From Petunia secreta (lineage: Eukaryota; Streptophyta; Magnoliopsida; Solanales; Solanaceae), in the NCBI GenBank assembly GCA_029990175.1, contig JARKIP010000011.1, positions 22,480,001-22,544,000 of the forward strand: a stretch of 64,000 nt of DNA, given 5' to 3'. The notes under the pieces were generated by a model. That model worked only from the letters and a program-made list of their open reading frames with translations. It did not search any database and was not told where the DNA came from. Position numbers and translations under genes: made by a program. Of the stretch, positions 1 to 11,829 are shown piece after piece; positions within the stretch are counted from its first letter, which is position 1, and every line of letters begins with the position of its first letter.

Positions 1-178
1 TATTGACCTCTTTGCTTTTTCCTGTGTTGAATGCACTTTCTTTTTTGAGTCAAGTACTTGTTGTTTCATTTGGAGACATGACTTTTTTTATGGTTATTGA
101 TGCTTGGATCTATCATAAGAGTGTGTTTTCCACACTATTTGCACTAACCTACTCTTGTAGTATGAAGTGTTGGTTGTG
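1..178. other. Left flank of the Tekay insertion; probably part of an older gypsy element
   Basis: No gene is seen here. The stretch ends in TTGTG (174-178), the target duplication of the retrotransposon that starts at 179. Because the matching right flank (from 9776) reads like the polypurine-tract region of another Ty3/gypsy element, this piece is probably noncoding internal sequence of that outer element. The assignment is inference from the right flank only; nothing in these 178 bases is diagnostic. Confidence 0.3.
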
Positions 179-3100
179 TGTAACGACCCTCAAATAGTCG
201 TTACGGGAATCGAGACCTCGATCTGCGTGTCGATAGTCTCAAAAGCTCCGTTAGGTCATTTATGACCTGTTCGTGAAATTTGAATCAAAACGGAGTCCGT
301 TTGATAGGTTTTCGAGAAAAGGATCCGTTTATGAAATTCCGGAAAGGAATTTGGGGTTTCGATAGGTCGTTTTGAGTAAACGAACCCCGATGGAAAATCC
401 GAGCGCACCGTTAGGTCCGTCTCGTCATTTATGATATGTAGCAACCTTCAAAATTGAAAACGGACCTCGTTTGATAGGACTTTTGATAAAGTCCCCGTTT
501 CGAAAGTTTAAAAGAGTTAAAAGAGGTTTCCGAGCTCGATTTGAGCAAATGAGCTCCGATGAGAGATCCAAAAGTTCAGTTAGGTTCGTATAGTCATTTG
601 TGACTTGTAGCAACTTTCGGAATTGGATTCCGAGGTCGTTTGGTTAAATTTCGTTATTTTGGCGAAAGTCGAAAATTGAACCTTTGCCGTGGGACCCACT
701 TTTTGAGTTCTGGAGGTCTGAATTGAGTTCCGTCTGGATGAGCATGTCACCCAAGTAATTTATGACTTGTGTGCAAAATTTGGGGTCATTCCGAGCTTCG
801 TAGGGTCCCGTTTGGACCCAAAACAGTTCGGACTTTTCTGGTGCGAAACTGCTGTTTCTGCTACTGTTTCTGTTGCGAGCAGCCGGAAAAATGGCATTTT
901 TCTGGCCAATCCGTAAGGAATTAGGAAACACTCAAAACATAAAAGTTGTAGCCCTTTGAGTTTTGGTTTTAATGCCATTAGTTTCAAGTCATTTGGACAT
1001 TCCTATCAAAAGTTATGATTATTGGAACAGAGGCTGTTACAGTAGTAAAAACTGCTATAAAGGGGTCATTTCGGGACAGATTTCGGGAAACCAAATTTTT
1101 ATTCAAAGGAGGCGATTTGGAGGCGATTTTGGAAGGTTCAAAACGTGTATAATCATAAGGTAAGCCTCCATAACTCATTTCATATCATATATCATGAGAA
1201 TCAAAGCTTGATTCATAGGAAATGAGTTAGAATCCTAAATTTTAAGATTTGGGGAAAATCAACGAGCAAGGCTCGTATGAGAAATCTAATTGCATATTTG
1301 GACTCACGGGAGTGTGGGGAGTCCGGAAATGTATATTTTATTAATTTTGGGCTCGGTCCCACCCGAGGGTATTTTGGTAATTTTACCCTAAGTCGTATAT
1401 GAGCTTAGTTCTCTATAATGGAGTACTAATGAGTACTATATTGTCTTGATAGACTTAGAGGAAAGTTCCCCGAGGACAAGAAGAGCAGGAAAGGAGATTG
1501 CTTCCTAGCTTTGAACCGGAATTCGAGGTAAGTGAGACTTGACCTCTACTTTGCTTGTGGATACGTCTAACATGCTAGTACGCTTCGGGTACTCTTATGT
1601 GATTAGCTTAGGGCTATGTGTTAAATATGTATTGACTAGCGTTGGCTAGGTATATTACTATTAATTAAATATGAATAGTAAAGACATGAGTTGACCGAGG
1701 TATGTGCCGGTCTAGACGCTATATTGAGATAGCGATTAATTATATTGTGGGATTGCTTACTATTATTTGATCATAAATAGTGAGTACATGAGTTGACCGA
1801 GGTATGTGCCGGTCTAGACGCTACATTGAGATAGCGATGACTTATATTGGGGGATTGCTTGCTATGTCATGATTAGATAGCAAGGACCTGGGGATATGGC
1901 CGAGGATGTTGCCGGCATATCATTGATTATGTCTTGCCGAGGTTTCTGCCGGCTTATGTACGAATTTGGTACTTGTATGGTTATCATGACAGGTTGTGTA
2001 GTGCTGACTCCTCGTAACCTTTGGTTAGACGACACGGGAGTAGGGATTGTACCTCCAAACCGTCGTCGGGTTAACCTCCGCTTTACGTTGAGCTAGCATA
2101 ACCAATCTTGGTTACAGTGACTGTGTAATATTATCGTTATTAATATTTCTGTTATTATTTCTATTATTGTTATTAATGTCGTGGATATTAATACGGTTAG
2201 AGGACACTTGACAGGGGGTGTGGTGTCGCCTATACTATGAGATGTGTCACACTTGACAGGGGGTGTGGTGTGGACACTTGATTATTGAGATGTGACACAC
2301 TTGACAGGGGGTGTGGTGTGGTCACTAGATATTTGAGATGTGACACACTTGACAGGGGGTGTGGTGTGGTCACTAGATTGTTGAGACACGACACACTTGA
2401 CAGGGGGTGTGGTGTGGTCGTATATAGATGAGATGAGACAACGACTACGGGTCATTGGTCTACCTCCTTATGATTGAGACAGTGACTACGGGTCACTGGT
2501 ATGTTGTTTATGTTGACAATGGCGTTATGGCCTATAGACGGAGCCGCACAGGGTGCGTGCTGATATTGAGTGATGAATGTATTGTTGCCTACGTCCGTTG
2601 GCGGTGTTGCTAGCCTACCGTAGGTTTAGGTTAGTCGGCGTGGGAGTAGAGATGGGACCTCCAAACCACTGTTTGATTGACCTAGGCCTTACGTTGGGTG
2701 GGCATAATCCTCTTTGACTTGTGTATGATATTCTGAGACTACTGGCTTACTTAATGTGTATGTGACATATGCTATCTGTATGTACATAGGTACATACGTA
2801 TGGATATATATATATATATATATATATAATTATATATACTTGGATAATTATATTGTGAATATGTGCGACTGCGCTATTTATTTACGTAGAAACGACGTGC
2901 TTAGTTGCTTGCGATGCATGTTTGCGACTTGTCCCGCAAGGGTGATTTAGCGGGCCTGTCAGTGATCTTACTGGGCTTCGGCTCATAACTTTCTCTGCCA
3001 CATGTGCAGGTACTTCTTCTAGATAGCCATCGAGACAGTAGCGACCGTTCGAGGCTGCTGTATTATTTTGTTGAGGTGAGCCAACCGTACAGTCCACGGT

Positions 3101-3363
3101 GGCGTACCGCCAGTGTTGTATAGAGATAGACTCCACTTCACTTCTGTTGTATTTTATTTCGATTGAGTCACTCTATAGATGCTCCATTGGTGTTTGTTGG
3201 GTATAGTAGACAGGGGTGTCTACCTTCTTTTGGATTCCAATTATATATATATATTTCATCATGTTTCTCTTCTTTCAGTTTATTTCCGCATTTTTGTTTC
3301 TGTTGGTTCGCCTAGGCAATATCGTTTAGGTGCCATCACGGATCCAGATTTTGGGTCGTGACA
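179..3363 (+). repeat. 5' LTR of the Tekay-like element
   Basis: 3185 bp, bounded by TG...CA. It contains a duplicated block of roughly 100-bp spacing (around 1689 and 1788, with 'gttgaccgaggtatgtgccg'), a five-unit tandem array at 2205-2420 and an AT microsatellite at about 2803-2829. Short ORFs inside it, such as 1896-2096, are shared with the other LTR and have no coding character. Confidence 0.92.
2205..2420 (+). repeat. Five-copy tandem array inside the 5' LTR
   Basis: The core 'cacttgacagggggtgtggt' recurs at about 2205, 2249, 2297, 2345 and 2394, roughly every 48 bp, with variable spacer between cores. The same array is present in the 3' LTR (about 8599-8812), so it belonged to the element before insertion. 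Repeats of this kind in LTR U3 regions can be regulatory; that role is inference. Confidence 0.85.
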
Positions 3364-3366
3364 GTT

Positions 3367-3378
3367 TGGTATCAGAGC
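3367..3378 (+). other. Primer-binding site (initiator Met tRNA type)
   Basis: TGGTATCAGAGC lies three bases after the LTR end. This is the sequence complementary to the 3' end of plant initiator-Met tRNA used by many plant LTR retrotransposons to prime minus-strand synthesis. Confidence 0.9.
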
Positions 3379-3576
3379 TCTAGGTTCTAAGTCGAGTCCT
3401 AGGAGTCAATGGAGCAGTGTCTGAGTAGAGTCTTGCTTATGGGTATGTTGTGCACCATACTTATGAGCGAGGGGCTACAAGGTCATGTTAGGAAAATGTT
3501 TCCCTTCGTTTCATCTCTGTCGTGCGATGTAGTGTACGGGTGCTGACCCTTTTTTTTCCTTCGTATATCTGCTGAG

Positions 3577-4385
3577 ATGAGGAAGACGGGGTCATCTTCT
3601 GCCAGGGTAGCCGCTCAGGGAGCGTAGGCTGGTACATCAGCACCAGCACAGATGCGAGCCCCTACTAATGCCTGGAAAGGTCGTCCGCCAACTGTTAGGC
3701 AGGACACAGCTATTCCTCCGGTGTCTGCAGCGACACCATCAGCACCTGTTCCACTTCCATCTTTGCCTACTATCGTGTCGGGCGCAGTTGTGATTTATTC
3801 GGAGGAGTATATGAGACTAGTGGGCATGGCCAGCCATCGGGCCCCCGCTAGTAGGGATGCTGCAGTACCTGTATCGGCACCTCAGCCGACCACTCCAGTT
3901 ATGAGTACGCCGACCTATGAGGCTACTCCGGATATGGGTCATGTTGTTCAGCCGGGTTCCGCTATTCCTATTCCGGTTATGGGTACCAAGGAGGTAGTTT
4001 GGAGGATTGAGTCTTTTATGAAGATCAGGCCACCTCAGTTTGATGGCACATCTGCCACTTGTTCTTCCCATCATTTTCTTCAGGAGTGTGAGAAGATCTT
4101 TAGAGGTTGCAGCGGAGAAGCATGTCGGTGTCTGCCTATGACACCAGGTTCTTGGAGCTGTCCCGTTATACGCCAGCTATGGTGGCACTCGAGAGGGACA
4201 GGGTGTTGAGATTTATTGAGGGTCTTAACCCTCTGTTGCAGTTTGCTGTCACCACAGTTGCGATTGGCATGACTTATCGCAAGGTAGTGGATGCTGCCAG
4301 GCGCTTGGAGGATGCCCATGCCAGGGTTCAGGAGGAGCGGTGCAGGCTATGCTATGACCAGGCAGGGTGCCGAGGCACCTACTGA
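3577..4385 (+). pseudogene. gag remnant of the Tekay-like element
   Basis: The frame opens with ATG at 3577 but meets an in-frame TAG at 3625-3627 and then stays open from 3652 to 4209. It reads a Pro/Ala/Thr-rich N-terminal part and the start of the capsid-like retrotransposon gag domain ('IRPPQFDGTS'). The conserved continuation ('FLELSRYTPAM', then 'RFIEGLNP') lies in another frame, 4107-4385, so at least one indel occurred near 4110. A large internal deletion begins soon after: no CCHC zinc knuckle, protease or reverse transcriptase core follows. Seen directly are the stop, the frame change and the gag motifs; that it is Tekay gag rests on the linked integrase and chromodomain. Confidence 0.8.
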
Positions 4386-4790
4386 TGATATTGCAAGTAT
4401 GCATTCTATTTGTGGTCGCAGTGCCGTTGTTTATTTAACCCGGGGTTTTGCTTATTTATATCTATCGCCTGGGTTTGCCCTTATTAGGGCAAGGATTGGA
4501 TTTGCCCTTATTTGATGATCCTTAAATGGATGGTATATCTATCGGGAGATTTTATATGTATGAATAAGGGTTATTGGCAGCGCTTATGTTCTTATATGCG
4601 GTGTAGAGTCCCTAGTAGACTCGCTGGTTTTAGATATGACGGATTTGACGTCACTGGGGATATTGATTTATTGGTATCCTGTCATGCGACACTGGGTTGC
4701 CATGTCGAGTCAGTGGCTATCGGTATTGAAGGCGGGATCAGAATGGCGCAGCGGTAGCGTGATGGACCCAGAATTATTTGGAGGGATTAT
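4386..4790 (+). other. Deletion-junction sequence between gag and RNase H/integrase remnants
   Basis: About 400 bp with no recognisable domain. In related elements this interval holds some 2 kb coding for the zinc knuckle, protease, reverse transcriptase and most of RNase H. Short internal duplications ('tttgccctta' at about 4476 and 4501) are visible. It reads as scrambled leftover at the deletion junction. Confidence 0.5.
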
Positions 4791-6474
4791 AATGTTTTCT
4801 ATTCGCTATCATTTCGGGAAATTTAGCGTTGTAGCCGACGCCTTGAGTAGGAAGTCCATGGGTAGCCTTGCCTATCTTGATGCTGATATGAGGCCGTTGG
4901 CTCGTGAGTTGCAGGTTTTGTCCATTAGTGGCGTTCGGTTTGATGATTCTGTTCCAGGCCGGGTGCTTGCATATGTGGGGTCGCAGTCGTCTCTAGCTTC
5001 CCAGATTCGGGAAAGGCAGTTCGAGGATCCTTATCTGAGAGATCTCCGGGACAGGGTCCTGAGTGGGGGAGTGTCCTCGTTCGTGATTGGTGATGATGGT
5101 GCCTTGCGGCTTAACGGCCGGGTTTGTGTTCCAGCTATTGAGGAGCTGAGGCAGATGATTTTGGTAGAGGCTCATAGTTCGAGATATTCCATTCATCATG
5201 ATACTGCGAAGATGTATCATGATCTTCGGGAGCTGTATTGGTGGAAAAGGGATGAAGAGAGATGTTGCTGATTTTGTGTCTCGGGGCTTGAATTGCCAGC
5301 AGGTGAAGTATGAGCACCGGAGGCTAGCCGGGGTGACTCAGTTTATGCCCATTCCCGAGTGGAAGTGGGAGCAGATCACTATGGATTTCGTAGTTGGTTT
5401 GCCGCTGACCGCGGGCAAGCATGATTCCGTGTGGGTAGTAGTTGATCGACTGGCTAAGTCGGCTCACTTCATTCCAGTGAGGACTACTTATACCTCGGGA
5501 TGTTTGGCTCGTATTTTCCTCGAGCAGATTGTGAGGTTGCGTGGAGCTCCGTATCTATCATATCCGACCGAGGTGCTCAGTTCACAGCTCAGTTTTGGAG
5601 GTCTTTCCAGAGAGAGCTGGGTACTCGGGTCGATCTTAGCACTGCATTTCATCCGCAGACTGATGGCCAGTCCGAACGGACTATTCAGATCCTCGAGGAT
5701 ATGTTGAGGGCGTGTGCTATTGATTTTGGAGGCCATTGGGATAGTCATTTGCCGCTAGCAGAGTTTGCACATAATAATAGCTATCAGGCTTCCATTCAGA
5801 TGGCTCCGTTTGAGGCATTGTATGGTCAGAGATGTCGCTCGCCCATTGGTTGGTTCGAGTCTGGTGAGGTCCAGGTGTTGGGGCCAGATTTGGTGCAGCA
5901 GACCTTGGATAAGGTCCGGGTTATTCAGGATCGACTCCGTACGGCTCAGAGCCGGCAGATATCTTATGCAGATCGGAGGCGGAGGGATCTTGAGTTTATG
6001 GTTGGGGACCGGGTATTCCTCAGAGTGTCGCCCATGAAGGGTGTGATGAGATTTGGGAAAAAAGGCAAGCTCAGTCCTAGGTTCATTGGGCCTTTTGAGA
6101 TATTGGAGCGCATTGGCGCTGTTGCTTATAGACTAGCTTTGCCTCCCACTATGTCAGTTCATCCAGTGTTTCATGTGTCGATGCTCCAGAAGTGCATTCG
6201 TGATCCATCTCATGTGATCGACATGGCTTCCGTGGAGGTGGATGGCGACTTAGCTTATTCGGAAAAGTCCATTGCTATTTTAGCTAGAGGGGTCCGTAAG
6301 CTGAGGTCGAAGGTGATCCCGCTTGTGAGAGTTCAGTGGGGACATCACTCCAGTGCCGAGGCTACTTGGGAGCTTGAGTTCGAGATGCGCGAGAGGCATC
6401 CGCGCTTGTTCGATGATTCAGGTATGAAATCCTTATATTTTCTAAGCCTGAATTCGTATTTTAAGTTTTATTGA
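4791..6474 (+). pseudogene. Tekay pol remnant: RNase H end, integrase and chromodomain, two frameshifts
   Basis: The first frame (to 5271) gives the RNase H end ('ADALSRKS') and the integrase N-terminal zinc-binding region (around 'HHDTAKMYHDL'). An extra G near 5249 moves the continuation ('NCQQVKYEHRRLAG', then 'WEQITMDFVVGLP') into the 5198-5707 frame. One missing base near 5551 moves the rest into the 5500-6474 frame, with 'SIISDRGAQFTAQFW', 'FHPQTDGQSERTIQ' and the catalytic-region glutamate. The C-terminal 50 or so residues ('VRVQWGHHS...ATWE') form the chromodomain that tethers chromoviral integrases to chromatin. With reverse transcriptase deleted and two frameshifts, no functional product is possible. 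Confidence 0.9.
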
Positions 6475-6577
6475 TTTCGGGTGGTACCGAGGGGTCCTCG
6501 AAATCCGTGCCAGCTTCGTGGCTAGTTTGTGGACCCTACCGTAGACTTGGGCTCGTCCGAGGACGGCCGAGAGTCTA

Positions 6578-6589
6578 AGTGGGGGAGAA
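6578..6589 (+). other. Polypurine tract before the 3' LTR
   Basis: 'agtgggggagaa' lies directly before the TG that opens the 3' LTR at 6590, the position expected for the plus-strand primer of reverse transcription. Confidence 0.8.
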
Positions 6590-9196
6590 TGTAACGACCC
6601 TCAAATAGTCGTTACGGGAATCGAGACCTCGATCTGCGTGTCCATATTCTCAAAAGCTCCATTAGGTCATTTATGACCTGTTCGTGAAATTTGAATCAAA
6701 ACGGAGTCCGTTTGATAGGTTTTCGAGAAAAGGATCCGTTTATGAAATTCCGGAAAGGAATTTGGGGTTTCGATAGGTCGTTTTGAGTAAACGAACCCCG
6801 ATGGAAAATTCGAGCGCACCGTTAGGTCGGTCTCGTCATTTATGATATGTAGCAACATTCAAAATTGAAAACGGACCTCGTTTGATAGGACTTTTGATAA
6901 AGTCTCCGTTTCGGAAGTTTAAAAGAGTTAAAAGAGGTTTCCGAGCTCGATTTGAGCAAATGAGCTCCGATGAAAGATCCAAAAGTTCCGTTAGGTTCGT
7001 ATAGTCATTTGTGACTTGTAGCAACTTTCAGAATTGTATTCCGAGGTCGTTTGGTTAAATTTCGCTATTTTGGCGAAAATCGAAAATTGAACCTTTGCCG
7101 TGGGACTCACTTTTTGAGTTCTGGAGGTCCGAATTGAGTTCCGTCTGGACGAGCATGTCACCCAAGTATTTTATGACTTGTGTGCAAAATTTGGGGTCAT
7201 TCCGAGCTTCGTAGGGTCCCGTTTGGACCCAAAACAGTTCGGACTTTTCTGGTGCGAAACTGCTGTTTCTGCTACTGTTTCTGTTGCGAGCAGCCGGAAA
7301 AATGGCATTTTTCTGGCCAATCCGTAAGGAATTAGGAAACACTCAAAACATGAAAGTTGTAGCCCTTTGAGTTATGGTTTTAATGCCATTAGTTTCAGGT
7401 CATTTGGACATTCTTATCAAAAGTTATGATTATTGGAACAGAGGTTGTTACAGTAGTAAAAACTGCTATAAAGGGGTCATTTCGGGAAACCGAATTTTTA
7501 TTCAAAGGAGGCGATTTGGAGGCGATTTTGGAAGGTTCAAAACGTGTATAATCATAAGGTAAGCCTCCATAACTCATTTCATATCATATATCATGAGAAT
7601 CAAAGCTTGATTCATAGGAAATGAGTTAGAATCCTAAATTTTAAGATTTGGGGAAAATCAACGAGCAAGGCTCGTATGAGAAATCTAATTGCATATTTGG
7701 ACTCACGGGAGTGTGGGGAGTCCGGAAATGTATATTTTATTAATTTTGGGCTCGGTCCCACCCGAGGGTATTTTGTTTACCCTAAGTCGTATATGAGCTT
7801 AGTTCTCTATAATGGAGCACTAATGAGTGCTATATTATCTTGATAGACTTAGAGGAAAGTTCCCCGAGGACAAGAAGAGCAGGAAAGGAGATTGCTTCCT
7901 AGCTTTGAACCGGAATTCGAGGTAAGTGAGACTTGACCTCTACTTTGCTTGTGGATACGTCCAACATGCTAGTACGCTTCGGGTACTCTTATGTGATTAG
8001 CTTAGGGCTATGTGTTAAATATGTATTGACTAGCGTTGGCTAGGTATATTACTATTAATTAAATATGAATAGTAAAGACATGAGTTGACCGAGGTATGTG
8101 CCGGTCTAGACGCTATATTGAGATAGCGATTAATTATATTGTGGGATTGCTTACTATTATTTGATCATAAATAGTGAGTACATGAGTTGACCGAGGTATG
8201 TGCCGGTCTAGACGCTACATTGAGATAGCGATGACTTATATTGTGGGATTGCTTGCTATGTCATGATTAGATAGCAAGGACCTGGGGATATGGCCGAGGA
8301 TGTTGCCGGCATATCATTGATTATGTCTTGCCGAGGTTTCTGCCGGCTTATGTACGAATTTGGTACTTGTATGGTTATCATAACAGGTTGTGTAGTGCTG
8401 ACTCCTCGTAACCTTTGGTTAGACGACACGGGAGTAGGGATTGTACCTCCAAACCGTCGTCGGGTTAACCTCCGCTTTACATTGAGCTAGCATAACCAAT
8501 CTTGGTTACAGTGACTGTGTAATATTATCGTTATTAATATTTCTGTTATTATTTCTATTATTGTTATTAATGTCGTGGATATTAATACGGTTAGAGGGAC
8601 ACTTGATAGGGGGTGTGGTGTCGCCTATACTATGAGATGTGTCACACTTGACAGGGGGTGTGGTGTGGACACTTGATTATTGATATGTGACACACTTGAC
8701 AGGGGGTGTGGTGTGGTCACTAGATATTTGAGATGTGACACACTTGACAGGGGGTGTGGTGTGGTCACTAGATTGTTGAGACACGACACACTTGACAGGG
8801 GGTGTGGTGTGGTCGTATATAGATGAGATGAGACAACGACTACGGGTCATTGGTCTACCTCCTTATGATTGAGACAGTGACTACGGGTCACTGGTATGTT
8901 GTTTATGTTGACAATGGCGTTATGGCCTATAGACGGAGCCGCACAGGGTGCGTGCTGATATTGAGTGATGAATGTATTGTTGCCTACGTCCGTTGGCGGT
9001 GTTGCTAGCCTACCTTAGGTTTAGGTTAGTCGGCGTGGGAGTAGAGATGGGACCTCCAAACCACTGTTTGATTGACCTAGGCCTTACGTTGGGTGGGCAT
9101 AATCCTCTTTGACTTGTGTATGATATTCTGAGACTACTGGCTTACTTAATGTGTATGTGACATATGCTATCTGTATGTACATAGGTACATACGTAT

Positions 9197-9246
<50 letters not shown>

Positions 9247-9770
9247 TTGGATAATTATATTGTGAATATGTGCGACTGCGCTATTTATTTACGTAGAAAC
9301 GACGTGCTTAGTTGCTTGCGATGCATGTTTGCGATTTGTCCCGCAAGGGTGATTTAGCGGGCCTGTCAGTGATCTTACTGGGCTTCGGCTCATAACTTAC
9401 TCTGCCACATGTGCAGGTACTTCTTCTAGATAGCCATCGAGACAGTAGCGACCGTTCGAGGCTGCTGTATTATTTTGTTGAGGTGAGCCAACCGTACAGT
9501 CCACGGTGGCGTACCGCCAGTGTTGTATAGAGATAGACTCCACTTCACTTCTGTTGTATTTTATTTCGATTGAGTCACTCTATAGATGCTCCATTGGTGT
9601 TTGTTGGGTATAGTAGACAGGGGTGTCTACCTTCTTTTGGATTCCAATTTTATATATATATTTCATCATGTTTCTCTTCTTTCAGTTTATTTCCGCATTT
9701 TTGTTTCTGTTGGTTCGCCTAGGCAATATCGTTTAGGTGCCATCACGGATCCAGATTTTGGGTCGTGACA
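6590..9770 (+). repeat. 3' LTR of the Tekay-like element
   Basis: 3181 bp, nearly identical to 179-3363. Visible differences include scattered substitutions, loss of about 12 bp near 7480, a short loss near 7776 and an AT microsatellite expanded to about 46 bp (9199-9244). It is followed by the TTGTG duplication at 9771-9775. Confidence 0.92.
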
Positions 9771-9775
9771 TTGTG

Positions 9776-10730
9776 TTTACCGTAGCTTGTAGGTCTTGAT
9801 GGTTTGATTTCGAGGACGAAATCCTTTCAAGAAGGGGAGGATGATGCATCCCAAATTGAGCCAAAGCGCCAACGATCAAGAGTCAAGCTTGAAGGGTTCA
9901 TAGGATGCAAGATCGAGAGCTTCAAGAGCTTCGGAGAAGGGAAGATGATGTCATCCAAGTTACCTCAAAATCATTCACTCGGAGCCAAGCTAAAAGAGAT
10001 CCAAAATGCTCACCAACACTTGGTTTGGAGGAGCTTTGAAGAGGGAGGCTTTAGAGAGGACTTGAAGGCCATACACTTGAGTGCATTGGTTGTCCCAGCA
10101 CCAGGCGGACCGCCCACTGCACCAGGAAGACCGCCCAGTTGAAATCAGCTCTCAGGACTTTGGGGTGCCTACTTTTTTGACAGACCGCCTACTCTAGTAG
10201 GTGGGCCGCCTACTCTGCTCCACCATGAAACAGGCGGACCTCCTACTCTAGTAGGTGGGGCACCTACTACTGCTTTGGCAAGACGGGAATTCTTCTAGTT
10301 TTGAGTGTATTTCCTATTCTAGACCTAAGTGACCTTTTATGTATTGACCTAACTTGAGGGCCTTTAGACATTTCATTTAGAAGTGTGGGAAACCTATAAA
10401 TACCACACTTAGTCATTTTATTTGGAAAGTTAGAATTTGACATTGAAGAATAGATATAGAAGTGGCTTGGCTTCTCTTATTTGAAACTTGAAGCTTCGTT
10501 TATCTCTTGACTTGGAATCATGTGGATTTCATCCTATTATGAAATCCTTGTAAGGTTCGAGTTTCACTTCTCCCTTTGGATAATCAGTTCATGATTTGAA
10601 TCGTTTTATCCATTCTATCTTCTATATTTGTTCTTCATAGTCTCGACTTTCTTGTTATCGTGTTTTGCTTGCTTTCCGCGTCCATTTTATTTGCTTCCGC
10701 TAGTTTATCCTGCGTCGAATACACCAGGGC
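9776..10730 (+). mobile_element. 3' end of an older gypsy element: polypurine tract plus LTR
   Basis: 'tttcgaggacgaaatcc' followed by the purine-rich 'agaaggggagga' (9830-9841) is the usual arrangement just before the 3' LTR of plant gypsy elements. An LTR would then start at TG 9842. It contains a plausible TATA box ('cctataaatacc', about 10393-10404). The right end is placed near 10730 only because similar LTRs end after a T-rich, 'ttccgc'-containing stretch; no CA terminus or target duplication could be fixed, because the matching left part is outside the window. The Tekay element at 179-9770 would be nested in this copy. Confidence 0.45.
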
Positions 10731-10739
10731 GATCTGGAG

Positions 10740-11190
10740 GGGGATAGCAGCTGAAAAGCTTAAGCCCCACAATTTTTGAGCGTATTGAGGCGTACGCTTA
10801 GGCGTTGGGCGATCCTCGGAGCGTAAGTCCCCAAAAAAAAAAATTAAAAGAAAATTTCTCAATAGTCTTCTATGTAATGCCTACACTCAAATATCATCTT
10901 ACTAATTAAATTCTCAAAATATTTATCAAAAAAAAATTGTTCTCAGTCCTACGTAATCTTTTCTTCTCTTATTTGCCTTTTGTAATCTTTGAAATTTATA
11001 GAATTTATACGTAAATCTACTTTTTTTAAATAATTTATATTTTGTAAAAGTATTTATTTCAATTATCTTAATTATAAAATATTTAATATTAAAGATCCAT
11101 GGGACTTATACCTAGTGTCTCGAGGTTTACATCTTATTATGTGCCAGGTAAAATGCCTCGCCTCATGCACCCGTCATTTTAAACATTGGT
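10740..11190. repeat. Degenerate AT-rich repeat with GC-rich ends
   Basis: A central AT-rich stretch is flanked by 'gcgtattgaggcgtacgctt' (about 10780) and 'aatgcctcgcctcatgcacc' (about 11152), ending with 'ttttaaacattgg'. The 'gcctcgcct...ttttaaaaca' style resembles common nonautonomous DNA-element debris in related genomes. No clean terminal repeat or target duplication was found, and no gene is present. Confidence 0.35.
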
Positions 11191-11829
11191 CTAAATAGAA
11201 TGAGGCATTTTGTGAGAATGGATTGGTGGTTTGGATGGAGTACTGGACTAATTCCATAACAAAGAAGAGCTGCTCAAAATCTTGGGTTGAGTACTTTTTA
11301 TTGGCTTTTTGAATAACAATTTTTTTACTCTTTTACAGTTGGAACATAACTTCTTCTGAATTCTACAAGTCAAAATTAATGTTGTGACTCACTGAACTAT
11401 CAATTGGTGTTTATGAGAGTTCTCCCTCGATTAAGAGAGCGGACACATTGCGCATTTTCAAAAGTTGATTGACTTGATGATCAAAGTTGTGTTAACGATT
11501 TTAGTTTATCAAATAATGATTTTTTTTTTGTTGAATTAGGATTTTCTTTAAATATATGATTGATTTAATGTATATTCAGATATTAAAAAGTATTAGAATT
11601 TACTTTATTTAGAACTATTGACGAGTAGACAACATCCTAAGGACTTGATCACTACATTCAAAAGTCCAGGGGTCATTTTACTCATTTGCTCAATTTCTTC
11701 TTACATGTATGACATTGTTGGGCCTCGGAAACACTCGCACCTTAACAACAATACCTACGTGTACAGCCTCCAAAGTTTTGTCCTTCATTGCAATTAAAAA
11801 CATTATAGCCGTGTTAGGGTTTCTATTAA

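Larger units (their letters stand above)
179..9770 (+). mobile_element. Ty3/gypsy chromovirus (Tekay/Del-like) LTR retrotransposon, internally deleted
   Basis: Two long direct repeats (179-3363 and 6590-9770) start TGTAACGACCC and end GGTCGTGACA. The element is bordered by a perfect 5-bp target duplication, TTGTG at 174-178 and 9771-9775. A primer-binding site matching initiator-Met tRNA follows the left LTR, and a purine tract precedes the right LTR. The 3.2-kb internal region codes on the plus strand for gag fragments, then the end of RNase H, integrase and a C-terminal chromodomain. Long LTRs plus a chromodomain point to the Tekay/Del lineage of chromoviruses. Protease and essentially all of reverse transcriptase are missing, and the remaining frames are broken, so this copy cannot act on its own. 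The two LTRs differ at only a few positions per hundred by eye. Confidence 0.93.

Noticed and set aside
1896..2096. 66-codon ORF in the Tekay LTR, repeated at 8290-8490
   Set aside because: It lies in both LTRs because the LTRs are copies. No domain or start context supports coding, and neighbouring 60- to 95-codon LTR ORFs on both strands look the same.
3367..3378. tRNA-like sequence after the LTR
   Set aside because: It is only the 12-nt primer-binding site complementary to Met tRNA. No tRNA cloverleaf is present.
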